Assembly: GCA_943787375.1 (NCBI GenBank)
Contig: CALSME010000002.1
Location: 1 to 64,000, forward strand
Source of the DNA: an uncultured Polaribacter sp.
Lineage (GTDB): Bacteria > Bacteroidota > Bacteroidia > Flavobacteriales > Flavobacteriaceae
Direction: 5' to 3'
DNA length: 64,000 nt
Positions 51,585 through 62,032 of this stretch are shown in pieces (the first letter of the stretch is position 1; every line of letters starts with the position of its first letter). The notes beneath the pieces were generated by a model. That model was not told the origin of the DNA. It saw only the letters and a list, made by a program, of their open reading frames with translations, and did no database searches. A program made the translations under genes and the position numbers.

Positions 51585-54500
51585 TTAATTGCCTCCTAAA
51601 TTGTAAATAATATTGAATCCTCCATTAATTGCCTGTCTTGGGAATGTTGTAGAAATCGCATATTTTGACGTTTGATGATTGTAATAAAACGACGCGGTAA
51701 AATTACTATTTAATCTATAATCCGCCGTAAATTTTAATGAAAATAATCGTTGACCTCCACTAATTTGATTGTTATCAATATCTACCGATCTAATTTGGGT
51801 TAAATTATCTCTTAAAGAGAGGTCGGCTCTTAGGTTAATATCTCCTTTTAGCGTTTCTTTTTTCCCGGTAAATCGAGTACTAAATTTCACATCTTTTAAA
51901 ACATAACCCATTCCTAAAACATATTCTGTTCCTCTGATATCTGTCAACGTACTATTATTGAAATTCATCGTCAATGTTCGATCTCTTTTTACTTCACCTC
52001 TTAATGAGAAAGAATTTTTCATTTTCATGTCTACTTTTATCAATGGAGAAAACTCATCGACCAAAGTAACTGCAGAGACTAATAATTCGGGTTCATAATT
52101 TGCTGCGGCATTAAAATTTGGATTGGCAAGGTCATCACTAAACTGAAGGTTATTTGTGAAACTAGAGACCGTATACGAGGAACGATACCCATGTGATATT
52201 ACAAAAGTGCTAAAGTTTTTTTGAAACCATTTTCGCTTCATGAAGCCGTTATAACGCAAGGTCCAATTGGGTATTGGAATATCTCTAAACAGACCTGTAC
52301 TAATTTTCTCTGGATCACGACCCGAATACGCAGCCATAAAGGCGGGTAGTAAGACTTGTTGGCTTGTTGCTCCAAAACCAGCAACTGGCAAACCGCTTTC
52401 GGCAGACAATCTATTGGCAATGGTACTTCGATACGCTTTCATTTTCTGAAACAACGCGTCTCCGTCAGAAAAAGAAGTGCCAATCATGGCATAACTGGTA
52501 CTAAAATTACCGTTTTCAAAGGCGGCAGCTCTGGTATCTATAATTCCAAAAAGATTGTCTGGATTGCTACTGTCCGCAATCACATCTAATTGTTGTTGCA
52601 AATCTCTTGTTTGAATTTTATTCCCAATCACATCGATATTTAAATCTTTAAATGGCTTTAATGTAAAAGAATAGTCTAATTTGTTGTAATGTGTTTTGCG
52701 ATAGGTTTTATTGAAATAGGCGCTTTCATCAATGTCTGGGGTTGAAGGGTCATCTTCTAAGGCTCTTGGAGCTACCAACCAGCCATTCATTAAGGCTTTA
52801 TTTCGAATGTCTACCTGACTCCCGAAAGCAAAGGAAGTGGGGGCTCCTCCTAAAAAACCAACGGTTTCATCGTAACCAGGCAATAGCTGTCCGTTGTTTT
52901 CAGAATAACTAATTTTCCCCTGTTTCACAGAAGTAACAACGTCAAAGGCTCCTTTTAATAGTCGCTTTCCTAGCGGTAATTTTTTATTTTTGTTTCGTCG
53001 AATAGGTGGTACTAATTTACCGGATCGTCTGAGTGCTCTATTTCTTTTACGTTGTGCTTTTGTGAGTAAAAACCTTTCGAAATTTAATTTTTTATACAAT
53101 TTCTCAAAAGCAAAAGTCGTATTGATATTATGAGTGTTTGCATTCTGAATGACATTTCCTATTCGATCATTGATCGAATTGTCTTGAGATGTAACTTGCC
53201 AATCAAAATCTGCAGTATATGCATAGTCGGCTTTCATAAAGTCTAAAAAAGGGATTTTATCGATAGGTGTTCGATAAGTACCGTTTAACTTTTGATGGTA
53301 TTGATTGGGTCTTCCTGTATTAAAAAAGTTGTCAAAAACAACCAAATCTTCTCCAGATCCAAAAGCGTCATAAATATTACTATTGGTAGCATTAAAGTTT
53401 ACTTGAATCGATTTTGTCAAATCAAAAGCAATTGCATAATCCCAATCAAATAGAAATCTACGTTGTTTTAATTCTGGTTGTGCAGACAAACCATCTACTA
53501 AATTTCGAGATTCCTGCGCACTAAATTGTCTGTTTATTCTTGAGTTAATAGCGACTGTTTTTGGAATTGGATTGAAATTTAAATCCTTAAACAATTGCCA
53601 ATACTTTCCTTTTAAAGAATCTAGATTTTTAAAAGGAGCTATTCCTTTGGACTGAAAACTAAAATTATAGGCTGCGGAAGCATTTACATTTTCGTTTACA
53701 TATTTTTTAATATTGTAATCTCTGTGGAATTCTTTGTTGTGTGCATAGGAAACAGAAACATTTTCTACATCGTAAAACTGTGGTTTTTTTGATGAGCCTG
53801 GATTTCTGTTCTTTTTTACATTATTAAAACTAATGCTAGTCCGTTTAGTATAATCTCTAGAAAATGCACTATTTGGGTTTTCAGCGATGGCGTCTGCCAA
53901 TTCCACATCTTGATATTGTGGGTCAAATTTTGGATCAATAAATTGCTCTCCAATACTGTAACTCATTGGCAACTGAATCCCCCATTTCTTAGGAGTTAAA
54001 ACGCTTCCTAAATTAACAGTCGTTGCAAAGTTATATTCTTTTGTTTCGTTTAAACTACGCTGCCCTATTCGATCTTCTACATTTCCAAAACCAACGGTTT
54101 GCATGCTTCCCGATAAGGAAACATTGGCAACATCTGCAAAATTTGCATCGGCATTTACAACGGCTGCCCAACCGCCTTTGTTGTCAAAACCTGCAGAACG
54201 CAGTTCGTTAAACCAAATTTTCGCACTCTTTGGCAACGGTGCATTGTTCTTTAGCCCTAACATCACAGTTCTTACTTGTGCTAATGTGGGATTTCCTTTT
54301 ACACTTACTTTAATGGATTCTTCTGTTTCAGGAGTGTAAAGTTCATTAATCGTAGCATTTGCAGCATCTCGTTCTAGTTTAACCGCTCCAAAGCGCTTTA
54401 AGAGTACTTCTAAATTATTTTCTTCAGGCCAAATATCGACCGCAGCAGTGGCATTATTTTCTGTAACTATTAAAGGAATTTCTACTTGATAAAAATTATC

Positions 54501-57500
54501 ATTTAAATCTGTTCCCAATCTTATAACGGCGGACATATCTCCTTCATTAATTGCACCTATTGTTTTAATTTCCTCTAAGTGCATAAACATTTTAAGCTCT
54601 TTAAAACGTCTTAAATCGATGCTTATGTTTTTATAGATGGCTCTAATTTTGTCGGTTTCTAGATTCAAAACACTTAAGGTAACCGATTGCTCATTTTGCT
54701 GCTGTACTGTTGTGCTTCCTTGTAGGTTTTCTCTTACAATCCCTGGAGGCAATACATAACTGCCTTCATTTTGTTCGATACTAATAACGCCTACTTCAAA
54801 ATTATTCAATTCTGTTTGATCTAATTCTCGATCTGGATTGATGTTTGGATCTAAGGTTCTTACATAACGTCTCCAATCTCCACGCACTAAATCCAACTCT
54901 CCAAAACGCAAAACAACGGGCATTTTAAATCCAGAGAGAAACATTCTCATAAAACGAATACTGTTAAAATCTGAAATTCCATTGATGGGTGTTCCACTTC
55001 GAATGGGTACTCGAAATTGATACCATTTTGACTGTTGTGAATTCCCATTCTCTAGTGTAATTGTAGTGGTCTTTTCATCCACAATAAAGTTTCTTCCAGG
55101 AACCAAATCGGCCTTGTCCATAGAAATTTTATATTGATAGTAGCTTTCGACCGTATTCATGGTTTGATCTCTGTTAATATCTTCTACATCGGGATAGGTC
55201 GTAGCTGCCGTTGGATAGGATTCAGTAGATTGATTGATGGTCGGAGAGTTCCCTTGGGTATTGTTGAAGTTCTTGTATCTTTTAATGACTGAGGCATCTT
55301 CATCGTCCAATTGACCACCTCTAAAAAACTGGAAGTTATCGGAGGCAGGATCTGCTATAAAGTAGCTTGGCAAACTTGCCTCTGGAACGCCTAAGTTTTC
55401 AGATAATTTTGTTAACTCGTCCACATCATTCAACCCATCAAAACCTAAATCCTGATTTGCTCTTGCTGCATCTTCTTCGCTAAACGCATAAATAATGGAT
55501 TGATTTGAGGGTACTTTTCCCCAAATCGTTTCTATGGTGTTTTGGTCTAACCCGGATTCTGGCAGTCCGTTCTCATACATTTTTCGACTGTCCTTATTTA
55601 CATCTTCTGAAATGTTTCCGAGGTTTAAATACAAGTCTCCTACTTGATTTGCAGGGTCTTGTGCATCGACTCCAATAGGCAAACCTTCTTCGTTTGTAAT
55701 GGAATAATTTTCATACGGATCCATAATCCAAAACTGAATGTATTCTACATTGGCTTGGTCAAAATTATTGGTGGTTAGAGGACGGGTAATTCCTGCCCAA
55801 CGTGCTTCTGGATTGTCAAAAGTTCCGTCTGGCTTTACATTTGCTCCGGTATCAAAATTATAGGATCCTCTTTCGTTGGGGAAATACGCCAAATCTAAGG
55901 TTCTTAGCAAACTATTTTGGGTGATGTCTAATTGCTGATTTGGGAATAATTCTCTATAATTTATCTGTCTGGTTTCAGCTCTCGACAAATCGTCTGCACC
56001 AATTCCGGACGGAGTGTCTCCCAAACCGTAAAAAACTTGATCGATACTGTACCAGGCTAATTTTGCTCTTTGAAAATTGTATTCAATACTATTAAGGCCT
56101 CCATTAAAAACATCGTTGGTATTGTTTTTTGGGGTACTTGCTAAATACCACTGTAAGGGTGATAATAATGAAATTGGTATTTGAGAGGCTTCAAAATCAT
56201 CTATATAAGAAGTTGCTGCACCCGCAACATCAATACCACTTGGAGTCCCCGGCAATAAATAGGCCATGTCTGCTCTTACCGATACATTAGAAGGAACATC
56301 GGTATCTACAAAGGGCAGTTTGTTTGCTAACTTTGTGAAAAAAGGCACCTCTGCTGCATAATCTACATTCAATCCCAACATGGTATTGTTTATCGGTTCC
56401 GATCCAAAATTTACTTTTGGTGTTAAGGGTCTTTCTTCCACATTTAAAACCGTCCCTCCCAAGGTAAATTTATCCGAAAAACGATGCTCTACGTCAACTC
56501 CCATAAAGGTTTTCCGTTGCTGATTGAATACGGCATTATTTTCTGTAGAAACACTAATAGGCACTCCAGATGCTTGCAGTCCTGGATCTATAATTTGTAC
56601 TTTTCCGGCTAAATAGTCTACCACAAAATCTACCCCTTCGAGCAATTGCCTTCCACCGGCAGTTACTTTTACAGAACCTCTTGGAACATTAAAAGCGCCT
56701 ATTGGAATTCCGCCAGAATTCTCTGATTTAAAGTATCCTTTTAATAAAAATTTATCTTTGTTCTGATAGTTGTTTTTTGCATTTATTTTAGTGTCTAAAT
56801 ACAGTTCTTTAAAAACGTAATTATCTTTGTCTTGCTGACTCGTTAGTTGCTCCTCTAAATTTACACCAAAAGGTTCTGGCTCTGGGAAAAAGATGAATCC
56901 ATTTTGTGAATTTACAGTAATCCCCTCTACATAATCAAAATACCCATCGGCATCTCGAAATTGACTTTGGTCTAATTGGTCCAAACGCAATACTTGCAAT
57001 AATGGCTTGTTGGCGATGTCTTGTGTTTGTGCGTTTTGGAGTGTGTTTGAAGGAATTCCTGTTGCGTCATCTCGATACTGAACTTCAAAACGAAATCCGT
57101 CTTGCGACAATGGAAAGGCGCCTAAAGCATACACGTTTTTCATCATCAATCGCCAGGTAGGAAATTGTTCTAAACCGCCATTTCGATCGTCTCTTTTGGT
57201 GGTTAATATTTCACTTCTTAATAATTTTACAGCTAAATTATTAGGTGCTTGTATTCCATCATTAGAGAATTCTCCAACTTTAAATGAATTCTGATTGATT
57301 GGAGCACCTGTTGCATTGGTCACATTTCCTGCAACCGTATATTCGTAAGCAACAGCTAAAACTTCTCCATCATTTAATCTTCTATTTAAAGAAATAAATC
57401 CGAGTTGTGGATTGAGTGTATATTCGTTTGTTTGTAATTTTCTTGCATTTTGAAGCAGTGAGTAATCACTTCCTTCTTGCATGTTGTAAGGACTACTTTG

Positions 57501-58877
57501 TAGGGTTGTATTTACCGTTCCCACATCTCTAATACCGCTAGACTGTGTTAACAAATCGGCAATCGTATTTGTGTTATTGGAAGGGATGTTTTGCAAAGAA
57601 ACAAAAGGGCTATCTGGATTGGGTGTAATGTCTGTAAAATTCACCAAATTCGATGTTCCTACTTCCCCAATATCTGCAAAGGCAACAATACTTCTAAAAT
57701 CTTCGGTACTCGCATTTCTGTTGGTAATCCAAACTTCAATTCTGGTAATATTAATTTGACTGTTTATCAAAGGGTATTGCTCCAATGACTTTGCGTAATT
57801 ATCAACAAAATATTGTGATAAGAAAAAGTGTCGGTCATTGTCGTAATCTGTAGTTCTTAATTCAAAAGGTTGAATGGAGGCTCCTCCTTCTGATGTAACC
57901 GTTTTACTTTCAGAATTTTGCTGTGAAAAAACAGCCGTTATTTTGGTGTTTCCAAATTTTAAATCGGTTTTCACTCCAAATAAACTTTGTGCGCCATTAA
58001 TTAACGAATTCTTGATGGGCATCGAAATATTACCCGCTTCAAGTCCTTGAATAATGCCGTCTTCTGAAAAATTTGTTAAATCATCTTTATAACTTTCAAC
58101 CTTATCCCCAAGAGCTCCAACTTTTTTCTTAATGCCTCCCAATTTATCATTAAGACCACTTGTATTGTTTCCTGATTCTTGCGATTCATCTGAATTTTCC
58201 GAAGGAAGAAACTGAACTTTCACTAAGTTTTGAAAATCGAATGTAGATTGTGTATCATAGTTTGCTGTGAACTGCAATCGCGTCCCAACTTTCGCTTGCA
58301 AACTGACATTAATTTGTTGATCAAAATCAAAAGTAAGACTGCTCCTGTTTTCTTCTGAAATTTGTGGGTTCTCTGTATTTTGATAGATTACTCCTAACTT
58401 TAAATTTAAATTTCCCGTAGGAATTACCTCTACCTTGTTACTCCCAAAAATAGTTTCAAAGAATTTAGAATTTACATAATAGGCGGGTAGTAAGTTTTTT
58501 CGAGCAGCTACTGCATCTCCAGTTTTCCCATTCGCTGCATTAACTTTCTCCTTGAAGTACACCAGCATATCTCTTTTTAAGCGATATCTTTTGTATTGTT
58601 CGGGCGTTAAATAAATAGGAGTTCTTGTATAATAATCTCCAATTTTCTCTAAAATTACATACTTATTAAGGACCTTATCAAAAATAATTTCTTTTTCTGC
58701 TAAATAGTCTAGAAACAGCCCTCCTGTTTGGTTTTTTGTAAAGTTATAGGTTAAATCTAGTGTGTCTTTTTCAACTTCTGGAGCACTGCTACCTGCCATA
58801 AATTGTGAAAACGAAGAAGTGCTTGCCAATAACACAAACACGACAAACAAAAATATATTTTTTAGATTCTTTTTCAA
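51585..58877 (-). CDS. sprA: SprA, outer-membrane translocon of the type IX secretion system
   Basis: 2430 residues, the expected size for SprA/Sov. Signal peptide MKKNLKNIFLFVVFVLLAST ends near SFSQ. Features seen: the N-terminal DYYTRTPIYLTPEQYKRYRL segment, a very long series of beta strands and repeated large loops, and a strand-type C-terminus (GGFNIIYNLGGN). SprA forms the very large single-chain beta-barrel through which CTD-tagged proteins cross the outer membrane. The T9SS-tagged protein at 4725 is a candidate client. It is read after ruvA with a 4-bp gap, the standard flavobacterial order. Confidence 0.97.
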   Translation of the reverse strand: MKKNLKNIFLFVVFVLLASTSSFSQFMAGSSAPEVEKDTLDLTYNFTKNQTGGLFLDYLAEKEIIFDKVLNKYVILEKIGDYYTRTPIYLTPEQYKRYRLKRDMLVYFKEKVNAANGKTGDAVAARKNLLPAYYVNSKFFETIFGSNKVEVIPTGNLNLKLGVIYQNTENPQISEENRSSLTFDFDQQINVSLQAKVGTRLQFTANYDTQSTFDFQNLVKVQFLPSENSDESQESGNNTSGLNDKLGGIKKKVGALGDKVESYKDDLTNFSEDGIIQGLEAGNISMPIKNSLINGAQSLFGVKTDLKFGNTKITAVFSQQNSESKTVTSEGGASIQPFELRTTDYDNDRHFFLSQYFVDNYAKSLEQYPLINSQINITRIEVWITNRNASTEDFRSIVAFADIGEVGTSNLVNFTDITPNPDSPFVSLQNIPSNNTNTIADLLTQSSGIRDVGTVNTTLQSSPYNMQEGSDYSLLQNARKLQTNEYTLNPQLGFISLNRRLNDGEVLAVAYEYTVAGNVTNATGAPINQNSFKVGEFSNDGIQAPNNLAVKLLRSEILTTKRDDRNGGLEQFPTWRLMMKNVYALGAFPLSQDGFRFEVQYRDDATGIPSNTLQNAQTQDIANKPLLQVLRLDQLDQSQFRDADGYFDYVEGITVNSQNGFIFFPEPEPFGVNLEEQLTSQQDKDNYVFKELYLDTKINAKNNYQNKDKFLLKGYFKSENSGGIPIGAFNVPRGSVKVTAGGRQLLEGVDFVVDYLAGKVQIIDPGLQASGVPISVSTENNAVFNQQRKTFMGVDVEHRFSDKFTLGGTVLNVEERPLTPKVNFGSEPINNTMLGLNVDYAAEVPFFTKLANKLPFVDTDVPSNVSVRADMAYLLPGTPSGIDVAGAATSYIDDFEASQIPISLLSPLQWYLASTPKNNTNDVFNGGLNSIEYNFQRAKLAWYSIDQVFYGLGDTPSGIGADDLSRAETRQINYRELFPNQQLDITQNSLLRTLDLAYFPNERGSYNFDTGANVKPDGTFDNPEARWAGITRPLTTNNFDQANVEYIQFWIMDPYENYSITNEEGLPIGVDAQDPANQVGDLYLNLGNISEDVNKDSRKMYENGLPESGLDQNTIETIWGKVPSNQSIIYAFSEEDAARANQDLGFDGLNDVDELTKLSENLGVPEASLPSYFIADPASDNFQFFRGGQLDDEDASVIKRYKNFNNTQGNSPTINQSTESYPTAATTYPDVEDINRDQTMNTVESYYQYKISMDKADLVPGRNFIVDEKTTTITLENGNSQQSKWYQFRVPIRSGTPINGISDFNSIRFMRMFLSGFKMPVVLRFGELDLVRGDWRRYVRTLDPNINPDRELDQTELNNFEVGVISIEQNEGSYVLPPGIVRENLQGSTTVQQQNEQSVTLSVLNLETDKIRAIYKNISIDLRRFKELKMFMHLEEIKTIGAINEGDMSAVIRLGTDLNDNFYQVEIPLIVTENNATAAVDIWPEENNLEVLLKRFGAVKLERDAANATINELYTPETEESIKVSVKGNPTLAQVRTVMLGLKNNAPLPKSAKIWFNELRSAGFDNKGGWAAVVNADANFADVANVSLSGSMQTVGFGNVEDRIGQRSLNETKEYNFATTVNLGSVLTPKKWGIQLPMSYSIGEQFIDPKFDPQYQDVELADAIAENPNSAFSRDYTKRTSISFNNVKKNRNPGSSKKPQFYDVENVSVSYAHNKEFHRDYNIKKYVNENVNASAAYNFSFQSKGIAPFKNLDSLKGKYWQLFKDLNFNPIPKTVAINSRINRQFSAQESRNLVDGLSAQPELKQRRFLFDWDYAIAFDLTKSIQVNFNATNSNIYDAFGSGEDLVVFDNFFNTGRPNQYHQKLNGTYRTPIDKIPFLDFMKADYAYTADFDWQVTSQDNSINDRIGNVIQNANTHNINTTFAFEKLYKKLNFERFLLTKAQRKRNRALRRSGKLVPPIRRNKNKKLPLGKRLLKGAFDVVTSVKQGKISYSENNGQLLPGYDETVGFLGGAPTSFAFGSQVDIRNKALMNGWLVAPRALEDDPSTPDIDESAYFNKTYRKTHYNKLDYSFTLKPFKDLNIDVIGNKIQTRDLQQQLDVIADSSNPDNLFGIIDTRAAAFENGNFSTSYAMIGTSFSDGDALFQKMKAYRSTIANRLSAESGLPVAGFGATSQQVLLPAFMAAYSGRDPEKISTGLFRDIPIPNWTLRYNGFMKRKWFQKNFSTFVISHGYRSSYTVSSFTNNLQFSDDLANPNFNAAANYEPELLVSAVTLVDEFSPLIKVDMKMKNSFSLRGEVKRDRTLTMNFNNSTLTDIRGTEYVLGMGYVLKDVKFSTRFTGKKETLKGDINLRADLSLRDNLTQIRSVDIDNNQISGGQRLFSLKFTADYRLNSNFTASFYYNHQTSKYAISTTFPRQAINGGFNIIYNLGGN

Positions 58878-58881
58878 GGGC

Positions 58882-59463
58882 CTATAAATTCTTTAGCGCT
58901 AACTTTATAAGTTGTTCAACGGAAGCATCTTTTTGTGTTTTTATAATGGAAGAAATCACCTTTTCAGATTGTTTTCTTGCAAAACCTAATACCTCCAAAG
59001 CAGATAACGCTTCTTCTTTGTTTGTATTGTTTGTATAGACGGAAACTTCGTCTAAGTCAAATGTTTTTAGGATTTTATCTTTAAGATCTACAATCACTCT
59101 TTGCGCTGTTTTGGCACCGATTCCTTTTACAGATTGAATTACGGGCACATTTTCTGAGGCAATTGCTTGTTGTATTTCTTCAGAAGTCATCGACGACAAC
59201 ATGGTTCTTGCAATACTTGGTCCAACACCAGAAACAGAAATTAAAAGTCTAAAAACTTCTCTTTCTGTTTTGTTAATAAAACCAAACAACGTATGTGCAT
59301 CTTCTCGAATTAATAAATGGGTATATAAGACCACGGCTTCCTGGTCTGGGAGACTCGAAAACGTTTGTAAAGAGATGTGCAATAGATATCCAACCCCATT
59401 ACAATCAACCACGGCATAGGTAGGGTTTTTCTCTACCAGTTTTCCTCTTATTTGTGTAATCAT
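58882..59463 (-). CDS. ruvA: Holliday junction branch migration protein RuvA
   Basis: 193 residues: N-terminal OB fold (MITQIRGKLVEKNPTYAVVD), two helix-hairpin-helix motifs (FRLLISVSGVGPSIARTML; IQSVKGIGAKTAQRVIVDLK) and a C-terminal RuvB-binding domain (EEALSALEVLGFARKQSEKV). Middle gene of maeB-ruvA-sprA. Confidence 0.97.
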   Translation of the reverse strand: MITQIRGKLVEKNPTYAVVDCNGVGYLLHISLQTFSSLPDQEAVVLYTHLLIREDAHTLFGFINKTEREVFRLLISVSGVGPSIARTMLSSMTSEEIQQAIASENVPVIQSVKGIGAKTAQRVIVDLKDKILKTFDLDEVSVYTNNTNKEEALSALEVLGFARKQSEKVISSIIKTQKDASVEQLIKLALKNL

Positions 59464-59493
59464 ACCCGTCTATTTATGCTCCTAATGAGCCTT

Positions 59494-61773
59494 TTATTTT
59501 GAATTTTTTTCTTTTTCCTGTGCATCTACAGCAGCTAGAGCTGCCATATTTACCATTTCGTCAACACTTGATCCCAATTGCAAAATATGCACTGGCTTGC
59601 TAAACCCTAAAATAACGGGACCAATCGATTCTGCTCCATCAATTTGTTTTAATAATTTGTAGGTAATGTTTGCCGATTCTAAATTTGGAAAAATAAGCAC
59701 ATTTACTTTTTTACCATTCAACTTTGAAAAAGGAAATTCTTTTGCCAACATTTCTGGGTTGAGCGCAAAGTCTGCTTGAATTTCTCCATCAACTACTACG
59801 TTTGGAAAATTACGATGGATGTAGGATACTGCTTCTCTAATTTTTACGGAAGTTTCTGTGTTTGAAGATCCAAAATTAGAAAATCCTAACATTGCAATAT
59901 TGGGTTTCATTCCAAACATCGTCACCAATTTGGAAGTCATCTGAGAGATTTTTGCTAAATCTTTTGCTGATGGATTCACATTAATGGTGGTATCTGCTAA
60001 AAATAAAGGTCCTTGTTTGGTCAACATCAAATTACAGGCAGCGATTCTAGAAACTCCTTTCGATTTTTCGATGAGCTCCAACATGGGTTTTACTACGGTT
60101 GGATAAGGCCTAGAATATCCGGTAATTAGAGCATCTGCTTCTCCTTCATTGACCAACATTGCTGCAAAATAATTACGCTCTCGCATTAATTTTACTGCTT
60201 CTGAGTAGGTTTTCCCTTTCCGCTGTCTACTTTTCCAATAAACAGCACCAAAACGTTCTCTTCTTTCTTTTTCTTCGTCTGTTTTTGGATCAATAATTGG
60301 TACATCTGCTGTAAAACCAATTTCTTCTTTCAATGCTAGAATCAAATCTTTTCGTCCTAATAAAATAGGCTTTCCTAATTTTTCGTCATGCACTCTTTGA
60401 GCTGCTTTTAGCACATCTAAATGATCTGCTTCTGCGAAAACAATCCGCTTTGGATTGCTTTTAGCTCTGTTATGTAATATTCTAATTTCTTTACTCCCAG
60501 AACCCGATCTTTCCATCAATTGTTCACGGTATTTACCCCAATCTTCAATCGGCTCTAGGGCCACTCCAGAGTCCATTGCAGCTTTTGCAACGGCTGGTGG
60601 AATTTCATAAATAAGTCTTGGATCAAAAGGTTTTGGAATGATGTATTCCTTCCCATAGGTCAAACTCACCTCGTCATACACAATATTTACTTGCTCGGGC
60701 ACTGATTTTTTAGCCAAATCTGCCAATGCGTGTACCGCGGCCATTTTCATTTCTTCATTAATTTTAGTTGCTCTAACATCTAAAGCTCCTCTAAAAATAA
60801 ATGGAAAACCCAGTACATTGTTTACCTGGTTTGGATGATCAGAACGACCAGTAGCCATTAAAATATCATTTCTTGTTGCAACTGCTAAATCATATTCTAT
60901 TTCTGGTTCTGGATTTGCCATGGCAAATACAATTGGATTTTTAGCCATCGACAACAACATTTCTGGAGTCACTACATTTCCTGTAGAGAGTCCGATAAAA
61001 ACATCGGTATTGTGCATCGCTTCTTCCAAAGTATTGAGGTCTTCGCTCGTGGCAAACTCAGCTTTTTGTGAAGTAAGGTTGTTGCGGTCTTTTCGAATGA
61101 CTCCTTTACTATCACACATGATAATGTTTTCTTTTTTAGCCCCTAACTTCAAATACAATCTTGTACAAGAAATTGCAGCTGCACCAGCTCCATTAACAAC
61201 TATTTTAACATTAGCAAAACTTTTCTCAGCAATATCAATTGCATTTTTTAACGCGGCCGCAGAAATAATAGCGGTTCCATGTTGATCATCGTGCATTACA
61301 GGAATATCTAATTCCTCTTTCAATCTTCTTTCTATTTCAAAAGCTTCTGGAGCCTTAATATCTTCTAAGTTAATTCCACCAAAAGTAGGGGCAATCGCCT
61401 TTACTGTTTCTATGAATTTATCGACATCTGTGGCATCTACTTCAATGTCAAAAACATCGATATCCGCAAATATTTTAAACAATAACCCCTTCCCTTCCAT
61501 TACAGGTTTTGAGGCTTCTGGTCCAATATTTCCCAATCCTAAAACAGCCGTACCATTTGTAATCACGGCAACTAGATTTCCTTTAGCGGTATACTTATAA
61601 ACGTTATTTCTATCTTTTGCGATTTCTAAACATGGTTCTGCAACGCCCGGCGAATAGGCCAGAGCCAAATCGTGCTGAGTAGCATACTTTTTAGTAGGCA
61701 CAACAGCAATCTTCCCTGGTTTTGGTTTTGCGTGGTATAGTAAGGCTTCATGTCTTTTTCTAGAATCACTCAT
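59494..61773 (-). CDS. maeB: NADP-dependent malic enzyme with phosphotransacetylase-like C-terminal domain
   Basis: 759 residues. Oxidative decarboxylation of malate to pyruvate. N-terminal malic domain (about 1-420) with LAYSPGVAEPCLEIAKD, the catalytic DIKAPEAFEIERRL and PVMHDDQHGTAIISAAALKN and the nucleotide fold VKIVVNGAGAAAISC. The C-terminal part (about 430-759) is a phosphate acetyltransferase-like domain (PILLGRKDLI, then EGEADALITGY), usually regulatory and binding acetyl-CoA. First gene of maeB-ruvA-sprA. Confidence 0.96.
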   Translation of the reverse strand: MSDSRKRHEALLYHAKPKPGKIAVVPTKKYATQHDLALAYSPGVAEPCLEIAKDRNNVYKYTAKGNLVAVITNGTAVLGLGNIGPEASKPVMEGKGLLFKIFADIDVFDIEVDATDVDKFIETVKAIAPTFGGINLEDIKAPEAFEIERRLKEELDIPVMHDDQHGTAIISAAALKNAIDIAEKSFANVKIVVNGAGAAAISCTRLYLKLGAKKENIIMCDSKGVIRKDRNNLTSQKAEFATSEDLNTLEEAMHNTDVFIGLSTGNVVTPEMLLSMAKNPIVFAMANPEPEIEYDLAVATRNDILMATGRSDHPNQVNNVLGFPFIFRGALDVRATKINEEMKMAAVHALADLAKKSVPEQVNIVYDEVSLTYGKEYIIPKPFDPRLIYEIPPAVAKAAMDSGVALEPIEDWGKYREQLMERSGSGSKEIRILHNRAKSNPKRIVFAEADHLDVLKAAQRVHDEKLGKPILLGRKDLILALKEEIGFTADVPIIDPKTDEEKERRERFGAVYWKSRQRKGKTYSEAVKLMRERNYFAAMLVNEGEADALITGYSRPYPTVVKPMLELIEKSKGVSRIAACNLMLTKQGPLFLADTTINVNPSAKDLAKISQMTSKLVTMFGMKPNIAMLGFSNFGSSNTETSVKIREAVSYIHRNFPNVVVDGEIQADFALNPEMLAKEFPFSKLNGKKVNVLIFPNLESANITYKLLKQIDGAESIGPVILGFSKPVHILQLGSSVDEMVNMAALAAVDAQEKEKNSK

Positions 61774-61798
61774 AAAAATATTATTTGTTTGTGACTAA

Positions 61799-61806
61799 CA
61801 AATATA
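61799..61806 (-). promoter_or_regulatory. Putative -7 element of the maeB-ruvA-sprA operon
   Basis: TATATTTG on the minus strand matches TAnnTTTG and lies 25 bp before the maeB start. No TTG at 19 bp. Confidence 0.45.
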
Positions 61807-62032
61807 AGGTTTTCAAGTGAAGCTCTGCCCTTTATTTCATTCTTTTGAAATCCTTCATTCTTAGAAAATTGAACTTCAAAAAAGAGGCATACTCTTTACA
61901 TTTATAGCAATAATACAAAGTACTTTTTTCTGGGAGATTCTTATTTTTTTTTTAAACTACAGGCTCATTAACTAAAAAAAATCGGTTCTTGTAACAATAA
62001 AGAAAAACATACGTCTACTAAGAAAAATTCCA

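Noticed and set aside
51585-58877. Giant novel adhesin
   Set aside because: Length, N-terminus, strand-rich content and ruvA-sprA order identify it as the known T9SS translocon SprA.
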